Below, piece after piece: positions 10,083 to 19,108 of a stretch of DNA of 64,000 bases. The DNA comes from Halomonas sp. BDJS001 (GTDB lineage: Bacteria; Pseudomonadota; Gammaproteobacteria; Pseudomonadales; Halomonadaceae): contig NZ_CP110535.1 of the NCBI RefSeq assembly GCF_026104355.1, positions 682,001 to 746,000 on the forward strand, read 5' to 3'. The first letter of the stretch is position 1. Each line of letters starts with the position of its first letter. The position numbers were made by a program, and so were the translations under genes. A model generated the notes under the pieces. It ran no database searches. It had not been told where the DNA came from and saw only the letters and a list, made by a program, of their open reading frames with translations.

Positions 10083-11453
10083 TTACTTTCTCACACTAGC
10101 CAACCGCTCAGTCGCAAGCTTTCGGTAAAGACTCACGAGTTCTACGCACTTAGCATCTTCGTGCCAACTAGCGGCGTAGGTTTGGGCGCGTTCGGCGAGC
10201 TGTTGGCGCAGGGGGTTATCGTTTAGCAGGCGGTTGACCTTGGCGGCGAAGTCGTCATGGTTATCCTCGGCAATCAGGCAACCTTCTCCTTCTTTTAGTA
10301 CATCCAGCGTGCCCATCGCGGCGGTGGAAACCACCGGTGTGCCTAGGGCCATCGCTTCCAGCAGCACTAGCCCCTGGGTTTCCGTGCGTGATGCAAACAC
10401 AAAAACGTCGGCGGCGCGGTAGGCGGCTTGCAGTGGGCCGTTGCGGTCAAGATAACCGAGAAACAGCACCGACTCGGCCACGCCTTTTTCCTGGGCGCGC
10501 TGAACCAGCGAGTCATGGGCCGGGCCTTCGCCGGTAATGATGAGCCGGGTGGTGGGGTGTTCGGCTAATACCTTGGGCAGCATGTCGATCAGAAAGTCTA
10601 TGTTCTTCTCAAAAGCGGCACGACCCACATAGAGCAGCAGTCGCGCTTCCTGGGGCAGGCCATAGTGGGATCGAAAGTCGCTGTCATGCTGAGCTCCCTG
10701 TGTGTGGCAGAACGACTCCAGCGAAAGACCGGTGGGAATCACCCTGGTGGGCGCGGTGACACCATAACGAGTGAGCGCTTGCTGCATTGCGTGGGAGGGG
10801 GCCACTAAGGCGTCGAGTTGCTGGCACTGGTGTGCCGAAAGCCGCCGCGCGGCAAGGCGTAGCCAGCGCCGCGGAAGCCAGCGGATATAGTGATGAATAT
10901 ACTCTTCAAAAAGCGTGTGATACGTGGCAACCACTGGAATGTTAAGCCGACGACCCAGAGCAATGCCGGCATAGTGGGCGGTAAAGGGCGTGTGGACATG
11001 AATAAGGTCAAAAGTCACATCTGCAAGCTGCGGTGTCAGGGCGAGCAGATCACGATAGCGCATCATGCGATCTTCCGGATCGCCGGGTATCCGGCGCGAA
11101 CGGATGCGTATCACGCCTGGTTCGTCCACTTGGCCCAATGGGTAATTGGGGCAGATCAGCGTGACCGAGTGGCCCAGGCGCTCAAGGGCACTGCGAAAAC
11201 TGGCGATAGATGTAGACACGCCGTTGACGCGGGGGAAGTAGACATCCGAAATCATCAATATTTTTATGCTTCCCGGCTGCGTCTCAGCCGGTGACGCCGT
11301 TGCGTGAAGCAGCGCCAACGCAGATGCCTGCCGCGTCTGACGGTCAGCTTCACGCTGCCGGTGCAGCGCATTTCCATTGGCTAACTGGGTGAGGGCTGCG
11401 ACTTCCTGGTCACTGAGAGAAGCGCTGAGAGGAGGGCGTCGACGCTGAGGCAT
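10083..11453 (-). CDS. Glycosyltransferase, GT4-type (GT-B fold)
   Basis: 456 residues. A 70-residue N-terminal extension rich in Gln, Arg and Ala precedes a full GT4 enzyme. KILMISDVYFPRVNGVSTSIASFRSAL is the glycine-rich acceptor start, IHVHTPFTAHYAGIALGRRLNIPVVATYHTLFEEY is typical of GT4, and TETQGLVLLEAMALGTPVVS is the E-x7-E nucleotide-sugar motif. Closest in flavour to alpha-mannosyl or diacylglycerol glycosyltransferases that act on membrane lipids from the cytoplasmic face. It stands alone between the tRNA and an AraC regulator, so the acceptor cannot be deduced. Confidence 0.85.
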   Translation of the reverse strand: MPQRRRPPLSASLSDQEVAALTQLANGNALHRQREADRQTRQASALALLHATASPAETQPGSIKILMISDVYFPRVNGVSTSIASFRSALERLGHSVTLICPNYPLGQVDEPGVIRIRSRRIPGDPEDRMMRYRDLLALTPQLADVTFDLIHVHTPFTAHYAGIALGRRLNIPVVATYHTLFEEYIHHYIRWLPRRWLRLAARRLSAHQCQQLDALVAPSHAMQQALTRYGVTAPTRVIPTGLSLESFCHTQGAQHDSDFRSHYGLPQEARLLLYVGRAAFEKNIDFLIDMLPKVLAEHPTTRLIITGEGPAHDSLVQRAQEKGVAESVLFLGYLDRNGPLQAAYRAADVFVFASRTETQGLVLLEAMALGTPVVSTAAMGTLDVLKEGEGCLIAEDNHDDFAAKVNRLLNDNPLRQQLAERAQTYAASWHEDAKCVELVSLYRKLATERLASVRK

Positions 11454-11639
11454 GTTGTTTGAACTCTAATGGCAGCTTATTTCCACCCTAACCCGAGCCC
11501 ATGACTGGCAGATGACAGCTTTTCATCCGCATGGTGCCACTCCAGTGGAGCGTTTACCCACGGTTGGCGATCTCCTCGCTTTTTGCTGCTTAGCCGTTTT
11601 ATAGTGAATAACTCGCATTTATCGAAAATGGTATTTCAC

Positions 11640-12407
11640 ATGGCCCTTTTTGAGCTGCATAGCCGCAACTTAGCCCAAGAGCAGGTGGCCCATACCCATG
11701 ATTTTCACCAGTTGATTTTGGCCACCTGTGGCGTCACAGAGCTCTCCATGGAAGGGCAAGGGGAAAGGGTGACCGCCCGCCGTGGCTGTCTGATTCCCTC
11801 GTCGCGTCATCACGAGTTTCAGGGAGATGGCAGCAACCGTACCTTGGTGCTGGATATCCCGGTGGCGCACTTGGCCACGCTTGAAAAAGGCAGCGAGATT
11901 GAGCGCCTATTCGATAAACCGCGCTTTTTTAGCGTGCCTCCGGCGTTAAACCAGCTCACCCACGCCCTGGCCAATCAGCTTGAACAGTGCCCGGCGCTAC
12001 AGAACGAAATTGCGATTCTGCTGCTGCGCGCGCTTTATATGTATTTGCAGGATGCGACGCCCACCGCCGCTGGGCAACTGGGGCAGCACTGTATTAGTGA
12101 ACGCCTCGACCTGGCCCGTTTGGACGCTTGGCTGGATCAACACTTGGCCGACGAGATTCGTGTAGAGCAGCTCGCCGCGCTATGTGCCTTGAGCCCCGGG
12201 CATTTTCACAGCTGCTTTCGCGAACTAACCGGCGTGACGCCACTGGCCTATGTGCAGCGCAGGCGCTTGGAACACGCGCGTACGTTAGTCCGCCATAGCA
12301 CCCTTAGCCTAGGGCATATTGCCATGCTGGTCGGCTTTCGCGACCAGGGCAGTTTCTCCCGCGCTTATCGGCGCTACTTTGAGATCTCCCCTTCCACAGA
12401 CCGTTAG
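11640..12407 (+). CDS. AraC-family transcriptional regulator (cupin sensor plus HTH)
   Basis: About 255 residues from MALFELHSRNLAQEQVAHTHDFHQLIL. The N-terminal half has the cupin pattern (HTHDFHQLILATCGVTEL, then ARRGCLIPSSRHHEFQ) of AraC sensors. The C-terminal half has two HTH motifs, VEQLAALCALSPGHFHSCFRELTGVTPLAYVQRRRLEHA and LGHIAMLVGFRDQGSFSRAYRRYFEISPS. The upstream in-frame ATG at 11628 or the ORF start at 11583 are possible but less conserved-looking. It lies 149 nt before ridA on the same strand, so it may control the RidA-TRAP-deacetylase run; that link is inference. Confidence 0.85.
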   Translation: MALFELHSRNLAQEQVAHTHDFHQLILATCGVTELSMEGQGERVTARRGCLIPSSRHHEFQGDGSNRTLVLDIPVAHLATLEKGSEIERLFDKPRFFSVPPALNQLTHALANQLEQCPALQNEIAILLLRALYMYLQDATPTAAGQLGQHCISERLDLARLDAWLDQHLADEIRVEQLAALCALSPGHFHSCFRELTGVTPLAYVQRRRLEHARTLVRHSTLSLGHIAMLVGFRDQGSFSRAYRRYFEISPSTDR

Positions 12408-12556
12408 TGCCCTCCCTCCCGTTCGATTCTCGCTGAAAGCTGCCTGCATGACTTACGGGCAAATCTACCTCAGTGTCGGGCAAGTAATTTATTGCCGTGC
12501 GCTTTAGTCTTTGAAGAAGCCTTATATCAGAAAAGCTTTTTTCAAGGAGAAACACC

Positions 12557-12913
12557 ATGGGCGTTACCTATCAGGACAGCAATGCACGGATGAGCCAAGT
12601 GGCGATTCACAACGGCACCGTTTACCTCGCAGGCCAGGTTCCCACTGATGCTACGGTGGATATGCGCGGCCAAACCGAGCAGGTACTGGCGCGTATTGAT
12701 CAACTGCTGGCTCAGGCGGGCACCTCGAAAGAGCATCTGATTTCAGCACAAATCTGGGTCACCAGCATGGCGGAGTTTGACCAGATGAACGCCGCTTGGG
12801 ACGCCTGGGTGGTACCCGGTCGCCCGCCGGTGCGTGCAGCCCTTGAAGCCCAGCTCGCCAAGCCCGAGTGGAAGGTGGAAATCATGGTGGTAGCCGCGCT
12901 GCCGGAGGCCTGA
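12557..12913 (+). CDS. RidA/YjgF/Rid-family protein
   Basis: 118 residues. Rid proteins are trimeric enamine/imine deaminases that clear reactive 2-aminoacrylate-type intermediates of PLP enzymes. Visible motifs are VAIHNGTVYLAGQVP, the IDQLLAQAGTS helix, the SAQIWVT strand and WVVPGRPPVRAALEAQLA, which contains the substrate-carboxylate arginine of the active RidA group. A good Shine-Dalgarno (AAGGAG) lies before the ATG. The next gene starts 1 nt after its stop. Pairing with an ornithine-cyclodeaminase-family enzyme that handles cyclic or linear imines makes sense chemically. Confidence 0.9.
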   Translation: MGVTYQDSNARMSQVAIHNGTVYLAGQVPTDATVDMRGQTEQVLARIDQLLAQAGTSKEHLISAQIWVTSMAEFDQMNAAWDAWVVPGRPPVRAALEAQLAKPEWKVEIMVVAALPEA

Positions 12914-12914
12914 T

Positions 12915-13856
12915 ATGCGGGTTGTTTCTGCCCAAGAGGTCACGCGCCACCTGACATGGGACGGCTTGATCAAGCGGCTACACACGACGTTCGTGAATGG
13001 CGTGGAGTCTCCTCCCCGCCATCACCATGCGATGCACCGGCCGGATGGCGAAGCCACCATGCTGCTAATGCCCGCCTGGGAAGCGGCGGGCTATATCGGC
13101 GTCAAAATGGTCAACGTGTTTCCGCAAAATGCCGACCACGGTATCCCGGCGATCTCTGGGCTTTATTTGCTCAGCGAGGGTAAGCACGGCCAGCCGTTAG
13201 CCTGTATTGATGGCAGCGAGCTAACCCGGCGTCGCACGGCGGCGGCTTCTGCGCTGGCCGCCCAGGCCCTGGCCAATGAAAACGCAGAAACGCTGCTGGT
13301 GGTGGGTACCGGCAAGTTGGCGCCCATGGTGATCGAAGCCCACGCCAGCGTTCGTCCCATCAAGCGGGTGCTGATCTGGGGCCGTAATCCCAACAAAGCG
13401 GCGGCGATTGCCGACGAGTACGCCGAACGCTTCGAAACCCACGTGGTGGAGGAATTAGCGGATGCCGTGGCAGAAGCGGACATCATTAGCTGTGTCACGC
13501 TCTCCACTCAGCCGCTGATCAAGGGTGAGTGGCTAACGCCCGGCACCCACCTGGATTTGATCGGCGCGTTTCGCCCACAAATGCGCGAAACCGATGCCTT
13601 ATGCCTGCGCCGCGCGGAGGTGTTTGTGGACACCTACGCCGGTGCCAAAGGCGAGGCGGGCGACATTTTGCAAGCCATCGATGAAGGTGAGTTCCAGTTC
13701 GAGCAGATCCAGGCGGAGCTTGCCGAGGTGCTCTCCAGGGCCAAACCGGGTCGCTCTAAACCGGAAGCTATCACGCTTTTCAAATCGGTAGGCGCTTCAC
13801 TGGAAGATTTAGCCGCCGCTATTGAAGTGTGGGAGTCACTGCCCGAACAGTCATAA
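12915..13856 (+). CDS. Ornithine cyclodeaminase / mu-crystallin family NAD(P)-dependent enzyme
   Basis: 313 residues. The family includes ornithine cyclodeaminase, alanine dehydrogenase (archaeal) and delta-1-pyrroline-2-carboxylate or ketimine reductases. Seen: GVKMVNVFPQN with the substrate lysine K64, CIDGSELTRRRTAAASALAAQAL, the Rossmann loop LLVVGTGKLA (131-136), and HLDLIGAFRPQMRE near 220. Reaction direction cannot be told from sequence; imine reduction fits the RidA neighbour. Probably in one transcript with the TRAP transporter downstream. Confidence 0.85.
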   Translation: MRVVSAQEVTRHLTWDGLIKRLHTTFVNGVESPPRHHHAMHRPDGEATMLLMPAWEAAGYIGVKMVNVFPQNADHGIPAISGLYLLSEGKHGQPLACIDGSELTRRRTAAASALAAQALANENAETLLVVGTGKLAPMVIEAHASVRPIKRVLIWGRNPNKAAAIADEYAERFETHVVEELADAVAEADIISCVTLSTQPLIKGEWLTPGTHLDLIGAFRPQMRETDALCLRRAEVFVDTYAGAKGEAGDILQAIDEGEFQFEQIQAELAEVLSRAKPGRSKPEAITLFKSVGASLEDLAAAIEVWESLPEQS

Positions 13857-13881
13857 CGATTGCCATAACAACAACACCATC

Positions 13882-13898
13882 GCTACCCGATGGGTAGC
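13882..13898. other. Short hairpin before the TRAP binding-protein gene
   Basis: Perfect 7-bp stem GCTACCC/GGGTAGC with loop GAT in the 90-nt gap between the OCD gene and dctP. No T run follows, so it is more likely an mRNA-processing or stability hairpin than a terminator. Confidence 0.4.
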
Positions 13899-13946
13899 CA
13901 CGTCACTCATAACGAAGACCGACCAATAATCAAAACGAGGTGTGTT

Positions 13947-15020
13947 ATGAACGCTAAAAAAAACGTATTTATCGCCGCGCTAGCGGCACTGCCGCTGGCC
14001 ATCTCCAGCACTAATGCCCAGGCGCAATCCTATGAAATGGTGATCGCCACGCAGTTGCCCGAGGATATGAGCAATAACGAGATCTATCCGGCGCTGGTGC
14101 ACTTCAAGAATTTGGTAGAAGCGCGCACCGACGGGGATCTTGAGGTCACGATCTTCGGCGGCGGCCAGTTGGGCTCCGAGGTAGAAAACGGCTCGGAAGT
14201 GCAGGGCGGGCGAACGCTACAGTCGACGATTATGTCTGCCGGGGCGATGTCCTCCTTCTACGAAGACTATCAAGTCGTCACGGCGCCTTTCCTGTTTACC
14301 AACTGGCGCCAGGCGTGGAGCTTCTTTGACAGCGAATGGTTCGCCGACTTTATGTCCGGCACCGTCGAAGCTGCCGATATGCGCTATTTGGGCACCTTCG
14401 ACGATGGCGGTGGTTTTGTCGCCTTTACCAATAACGTGCGTTTGATTGAGACCGTCGAAGACTTGGAAGGGCTCAATATTCGTACCGAAGAGAACCCTGC
14501 CCATGTGGCGATTATGCGCTCTCTGGGGGCTTCCGCCACGCCCCTGCCCTGGGGCGAGCTGATTACCGCGCTGGAAACCGGTCTTGCCGATGGCCAGTTC
14601 AATGCGCCGGTGCTCAACACCACCTTCAACTTCGATGCGGTCACCGACTACACCACGCTCACCGGGCATGTGTATAACAGCGCCCCTTGGGTGGTCAGCG
14701 AGTCGTGGTATCAGTCCCTGCCGGAAGAGCATCAGCAGGCGGTGATCAGCTCCGCTAGGGAAGCGATTCAACTGAGCCACGGCATGTCTGGCGCACTGGC
14801 AACGGCGAGTTGGATGGAGTCCTGTGAACGCTTTGAAGAGTGTTACCTGATGCCCGACGCCGAGCGTGAGCGGATGGCGGAAATTGCCCGCCCCGCTTGG
14901 CAGGAGTGGATCGTCGATGACTTCGGCATGGACGAAGCCCGCGTACAGGGACTGCTTGACGAAGTCGAGCGCGTGGGTCAGCAATTGGCAGAAGACGACT
15001 ACCGCACTTATGGTCAATAA
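13947..15020 (+). CDS. TRAP transporter periplasmic substrate-binding protein (DctP type)
   Basis: 357 residues from MNAKKNVFIAALAALPLAISSTNAQAQ, a clean signal peptide with AQA cleavage; the Shine-Dalgarno GAGGTG supports this start over the longer frame at 13890. Family marks are ATQLPEDMSNNEIYPALVHFKNLVEARTDGDLEVTIFGGGQLGSEVE, GLNIRTEENPAHVAIMRSLGASATPLPWGELITALETGLADGQ, and the arginine for substrate carboxylate in LNIRTEE. It delivers a carboxylate-bearing ligand to DctQM. The gene's 3' end is tandemly iterated (next entry). Confidence 0.92.
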   Translation: MNAKKNVFIAALAALPLAISSTNAQAQSYEMVIATQLPEDMSNNEIYPALVHFKNLVEARTDGDLEVTIFGGGQLGSEVENGSEVQGGRTLQSTIMSAGAMSSFYEDYQVVTAPFLFTNWRQAWSFFDSEWFADFMSGTVEAADMRYLGTFDDGGGFVAFTNNVRLIETVEDLEGLNIRTEENPAHVAIMRSLGASATPLPWGELITALETGLADGQFNAPVLNTTFNFDAVTDYTTLTGHVYNSAPWVVSESWYQSLPEEHQQAVISSAREAIQLSHGMSGALATASWMESCERFEECYLMPDAERERMAEIARPAWQEWIVDDFGMDEARVQGLLDEVERVGQQLAEDDYRTYGQ

Positions 15021-15085
15021 ATGCAGGGCCAATAAAGCCTGGGTCAGTAAAACCGGGGTCAATAAAAACAGAGCCAATAACGGTT
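15011..15085. repeat. 15-nt tandem array over the dctP stop codon (5 units)
   Basis: Five contiguous 15-nt units: TGGTCAATAAATGCA, GGGCCAATAAAGCCT, GGGTCAGTAAAACCG, GGGTCAATAAAAACA and GAGCCAATAACGGTT. The first contains the last codons of dctP and its TAA. Because the period is a multiple of three, each unit repeats an in-frame TAA, giving five stops in a row. Confidence 0.9.
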
Positions 15086-15136
15086 AGCGAACGATATACG
15101 CTGGGGCGATGTGAGGCCCCAGCGTGAGGAAAAACC

Positions 15137-15682
15137 ATGGGCGTTTTAACTCCTTTGCGCCGCTTGAGCGACCTCGTCAATCAGGTGGCCATCGTGATGT
15201 GTGTGGGCTGTATTCTGGCGATGCTGGGCATCTCGTTCACTGCGTTTCTCTACAAGCTGATCACCGGCAGCACGCTTAGCTGGACTTACTCGCTGGCGCG
15301 GCTGTTTCTGCCCTGGATCGGCTTTCTTTCCATGACGATTTCGCTGCGCTATGGCGAGCACGTCGCCATGACCCTGCTGGTTCGCAGCTTGCCCCGCGTG
15401 ATGGTGCAAGTGGCTGCCGGGCTCTGCCTGGCGGTGATTGGCCTGTTTGCACTGCTGCTGACGTGGTACGGCTGGGATTACTTCGCCAGTGCCACCCAGG
15501 TTTACATGGTCTCCGATCAAATCCGTATTCCCAGCAAGGTGACCGCTATCGTGGTGCCTCTCAGTGGCGTCATCATGTTGCTGCATCTTGTGCATGGCTT
15601 TGCCCTGCTTGAGCACTTCATTGATGAGCAGGACGTGATTAGCGAACTCATCGACACCACTGACGGGGAGCACCGCTCATGA
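15137..15682 (+). CDS. TRAP transporter small permease (DctQ type)
   Basis: 181 residues with four hydrophobic segments (about residues 17-38, 50-68, 88-110, 133-155). LSWTYSLARLFLPWIGFLSMTISLRYGEHVAM is the characteristic DctQ signature, with the W-x-E/S-A-R motif. It overlaps the dctM start by 4 nt, which indicates translational coupling. With the upstream DctP and downstream DctM it makes a complete TRAP system driven by the sodium gradient. Confidence 0.9.
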   Translation: MGVLTPLRRLSDLVNQVAIVMCVGCILAMLGISFTAFLYKLITGSTLSWTYSLARLFLPWIGFLSMTISLRYGEHVAMTLLVRSLPRVMVQVAAGLCLAVIGLFALLLTWYGWDYFASATQVYMVSDQIRIPSKVTAIVVPLSGVIMLLHLVHGFALLEHFIDEQDVISELIDTTDGEHRS

Positions 15683-16952
15683 CCCCTGCAATTATTGCGT
15701 TTGTCGTGCTGCTGTTTATCGGCGCACCGGTAGCGGTGGTGATGGCCATGTCGGGGTTGGCGGGTGGCTTTGCCATCGGCGGAGAGCGCATGCTCGGTAT
15801 CATTGCCGACCGCATGTTCTCCGGCGTTTCGGGCTTTCTGCTGATTGCCGTGCCCTACTTTATTTTCACCGCTGAGCTGATGAACCAAGGCGGGCTGACC
15901 CACAAGCTGATCGCCTTCAACAATGCGCTGTTCGGCCGGGTGCGCGGGTCACTCTCCCACGTGAATATCTCGGTCTCGGTATTCTTTGCGGGTCTCACCG
16001 GCGCGGCGGTCACCGATACCGTCGCCATCGGCAAGATCATGATTCCTGAGATGAAAAAGCAGGGCTACGATGCCGAATACGCCGCTGCGGTGACCGCCTG
16101 TTCTTCCATCATCGGGCCGATTATTCCCCCAAGCGTGGTGATGGTGGTGTACGCCACACTGCTGCGGGATATTTCGGTGATTGACCTGTTTGCCGGTGGC
16201 ATTATCCCCGGTCTGTTGATGGCGCTGGCGCTGCTGGGCGTCAGCTTCTTCCTAGCCTGGAAGCGCAACTACCCGAAACAGGCATCTACACCCTTTAAGG
16301 CGGCCATCATCGCACTGTTAGTCGCGCTGCCTGCGATGGTGGTGCCGCTGATTATTCTTGGCGGGATTCTCTCGGGGCTCACCACGATTACCGAAGCCTC
16401 CGGCTTTGCGGCGGTTTACGCCATCGTGATTGGCGTGATCTTCTACCGTAATCTGACCTGGCGCAAAATCTGGGATGCGCTGGTGACCACGGTGCGCTTC
16501 TCCGGCGTGGTGTTTTTCTACTGGCAACCTCGGCGGTATTGGGCTGGTTCGTTACCCGCTCGGGCATCGCCAGGGATGCGGCCAGCATGATCACCACTTT
16601 GAGCGATGCGGCCTTTGTGCAACTGATGCTGGTGTGTCTGCTACTCTTGGTGATTGGCACGGTGATGGATGTGCTGCCCGCACTGGTGGTCATTGCCCCG
16701 GTGCTGGTGCCAGCGATGATCCAGCTGGGCTTTGACCCACTCCACTTCGCGATCCTGATGATCGTGGTGCTCAATATCTCCAACGTGACACCGCCAGTGG
16801 GGATGACGCTGATGACCGCCGCGCGAATAGCCGAGGTGCCTTATGAACGGGCAATCGTGGCATCGCTGCCGTTTTACGTGTCGTTCCTGGTGGTGATTGT
16901 GTTGCTGGCGGCGTTTCCAGCGCTCTCTACCTGGATTCCGTCACTGCTGTAA
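15679..16952 (+). pseudogene. TRAP transporter large permease (DctM type), broken by one frameshift (probable base-call error)
   Basis: Twelve-helix permease that carries the substrate with sodium. The first frame has the typical N-terminus (IAFVVLLFIGAPVAVVMAMSG), SHVNISVSVFFAGLTGAAVTDTVAIGKIMIPEM and CSSIIGPIIPPSVVMVVYA. It reads through SGVVFF and then goes out of frame. The second frame continues LLATSAVLGWFVTRSG to IGTVMDVLPALVVIAPVLVPA and NISNVTPPVGMTLMTAARIAEV. Adding one T to the T5 run at 16513-16517 joins them as GVVFFLLATSAVLG, a normal DctM stretch, giving 424 residues. If the shift were real the transporter would be dead; a homopolymer undercall is far likelier. Confidence 0.9.
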
Positions 16953-16973
16953 TTTGGCTAAGGACTGCGACCC

Positions 16974-18005
16974 ATGAAGTGTTTTTATCACCCTGACCAG
17001 GCGTTGCATGCGCCGCCGACGTTTCTGCTGCGCGGCCAGCCCGCGCCCTCGCCGGAAGGGCCGGTGCGCGCTGATCTGCTTACCCAGGGGCTGGCATCGG
17101 CAGGGCTGACCCTGTCCACGCCTGCCGAGGCCGATTCACCTACGCTGCGCAAGCGCCTGGAACAGATTCATACGCCGCGTTATCTCGCGTTTTTGGACAC
17201 CATTTACGCTCGCTGGCAGGCGCTGCCCAGTGCGGCGGAAGTGGTTGCGCCCAACATTCACCCTTGCGGAGGTGGCTACCACTACCCGCGCCATCCGATT
17301 GGCCAGGCAGGCTGGCATTTGCACGATATGGCCTGCCCGCTGGGAGCGACGAGCTTTCAAGGCGCTCTCGCCTCAGCGGCTAGCGCCGAAGCGGCGGCAG
17401 AAGAGGTGCTTAATGGCGCACCAGCCGCCTACGCACTGTGCCGCCCGCCGGGTCATCATGCCGGGCCTGAGCGCGCCGGGGGCTTTTGCCTGCTGAACAA
17501 TTCAGCGCTGGCCGCCACGGTGCTGCGCGAGCGCTTTGCCAAGGTGGCGATCATTGACGTGGACTTGCACCATGGCAACGGCACCCAGGATATTTTCTAT
17601 AAACGCAGCGATGTATGGACAGGTTCGCTGCACGCTGACCCTAGCGATTTTTATCCCTTCTTTTGGGGCGGCGTTGATGAAGAGGGCTGCGAGGAGGGCG
17701 TAGGCGCTAACGTTAACCTGCCTTTGCCGGTAGGCAGCGATGGAGACGTTTATCTCGATGCCCTGGCGATTCTGATTGATCACCTGCAGCGCTACGAGCC
17801 AGAGGCCGTGGTCGTCGCATTAGGCTTAGACGCCCATAAGGATGACCCGCTGGCAGGGCTCACCGTGGAAACAGACGCCTTTGTCGAGCTTGGTAAACGT
17901 TTGGCTGCGCTGGCGCTGCCCACCGTTGTGGTGCAAGAAGGCGGCTACCCTACCGAACATCTAAGCGCCAACCTGGCTGCCTTTATGCAGGGCTTTACGG
18001 CATGA
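16974..18005 (+). CDS. Histone-deacetylase-fold amidohydrolase 1 (acetylpolyamine amidohydrolase type)
   Basis: 343 residues. Zinc hydrolases of this fold remove acetyl or other acyl groups from amines; bacterial members include acetylpolyamine amidohydrolases. Motifs: LCRPPGHHAGPERAGGFCLLNNSALAA (general-base His-His pair), IIDVDLHHGNGTQDIFY (zinc Asp and His), GLDAHKDDPLAG (second zinc Asp) and VQEGGYPTEHL. The start MKCFYHPDQALHAPPTFLLRG is the pattern of the polyamine-type subgroup. Stop and next start overlap (GCATGAG), so it is coupled to the second deacetylase gene. The substrate is unproven. Confidence 0.9.
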   Translation: MKCFYHPDQALHAPPTFLLRGQPAPSPEGPVRADLLTQGLASAGLTLSTPAEADSPTLRKRLEQIHTPRYLAFLDTIYARWQALPSAAEVVAPNIHPCGGGYHYPRHPIGQAGWHLHDMACPLGATSFQGALASAASAEAAAEEVLNGAPAAYALCRPPGHHAGPERAGGFCLLNNSALAATVLRERFAKVAIIDVDLHHGNGTQDIFYKRSDVWTGSLHADPSDFYPFFWGGVDEEGCEEGVGANVNLPLPVGSDGDVYLDALAILIDHLQRYEPEAVVVALGLDAHKDDPLAGLTVETDAFVELGKRLAALALPTVVVQEGGYPTEHLSANLAAFMQGFTA

Positions 18006-19108
18006 GCACAACCGGTTTTTACTGGCACGAACGCTGCTTTTGGCACGATCTGGGCGCGATTGGGGTGTTTTCCGCGCCCGGTGAGTTTTTACAGCCCCAG
18101 GCCGCCTCGGAAAGCCCGGAGAGCAAACGGCGGCTGAAGAATATCCTCGAAGTCAGCGGGCTGATGGATGAGCTCCGCGTGGTGAAACCGACGGCCGCGA
18201 CGCTGGATGATCTGCTGCGCTTTCATAGCCCGCGTTATTTAGATCAGCTACAGGCGGGGGATAAAGCCCGAGGCGGCAACGGCGGCGACTGCGCACCTTA
18301 TATGCCCGGCAGTTGGGCAGCAGCAACACACTCCGCAGGGCTGGCCGTCGCCGCCGTTGAAGCCGTGGCGCTGGGGGAGGTAAGTAACGCCTACGCCTTA
18401 TGCCGCCCGCCGGGTCACCATGCCGAAGCCGACCAGGGCCGTGGTTTCTGCCTGCTGGGCAATATTCCCGTGGCAGTAATGCGCGCCCGCGCCTTGGGGC
18501 AGGTCAAACGCGTGGCAATACTCGATTGGGATGTTCATCACGGCAACGGTCAGCAGGCGGCATTTTATGGCGAGCCCGATGTGTTGACCGTTTCACTTCA
18601 TCAGGCGGCGAACTACCCGCTGGAAACCGGCAGTTTTGACGAGCAGGGCGAAGGCGCAGGCCTGGGCGCCAATCTCAACCTGCCGTTGCCGCCGGGCTGT
18701 GGCTTGGGTGCCTACGCCTACGCCATGGAAAAACTGGTGCTGCCCGCGTTGGAAGCCTTTAACCCTGAGCTCATCGTGGTGGCCTGCGGTTACGACGCCT
18801 GCGCCAAAGATCCGTTGGGTAAAATGCTGCTCAATAGCCAAGCGTTTGCCACCATGACCGCCCAGCTTAAAGCCCTGGCCGAGCGTTGCTGTGAAGGCAA
18901 GCTGGTATTTATTCACGAAGGCGGCTACTCCGAAGGTTATGCGCCGCTCTGCGGCCACGCGGTGATCCAGACCCTGGCGGGCAGTGCCATTGCTGTGCCC
19001 GATCCGCAAAACGATGAAATTTCCGCCTGGGGCTACCAGGCCCTGCAACCGCACCAGCAGATGTTAATAGACGACTGGCGCCAACAGTGGGAGCAACGCA
19101 AACAATGA
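18002..19108 (+). CDS. Histone-deacetylase-fold amidohydrolase 2 (class II-like)
   Basis: 368 residues, a different subgroup from the preceding gene: TGFYWHERCFWHDLGAIGVFSAPGEFLQPQ is typical of bacterial class II-type enzymes. Catalytic and zinc motifs are intact: ALCRPPGHHAEADQGRGFCLLGN, ILDWDVHHGNGQQAAFY, and ACGYDACAKDPLGKM with a tyrosine in the class II arrangement. It starts 4 nt before the end of deacetylase 1 and overlaps the next aminotransferase start by 4 nt (ATGA). Two non-identical deacylases in tandem suggest two acyl substrates or two positions on one substrate. Confidence 0.9.
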   Translation: MSTTGFYWHERCFWHDLGAIGVFSAPGEFLQPQAASESPESKRRLKNILEVSGLMDELRVVKPTAATLDDLLRFHSPRYLDQLQAGDKARGGNGGDCAPYMPGSWAAATHSAGLAVAAVEAVALGEVSNAYALCRPPGHHAEADQGRGFCLLGNIPVAVMRARALGQVKRVAILDWDVHHGNGQQAAFYGEPDVLTVSLHQAANYPLETGSFDEQGEGAGLGANLNLPLPPGCGLGAYAYAMEKLVLPALEAFNPELIVVACGYDACAKDPLGKMLLNSQAFATMTAQLKALAERCCEGKLVFIHEGGYSEGYAPLCGHAVIQTLAGSAIAVPDPQNDEISAWGYQALQPHQQMLIDDWRQQWEQRKQ

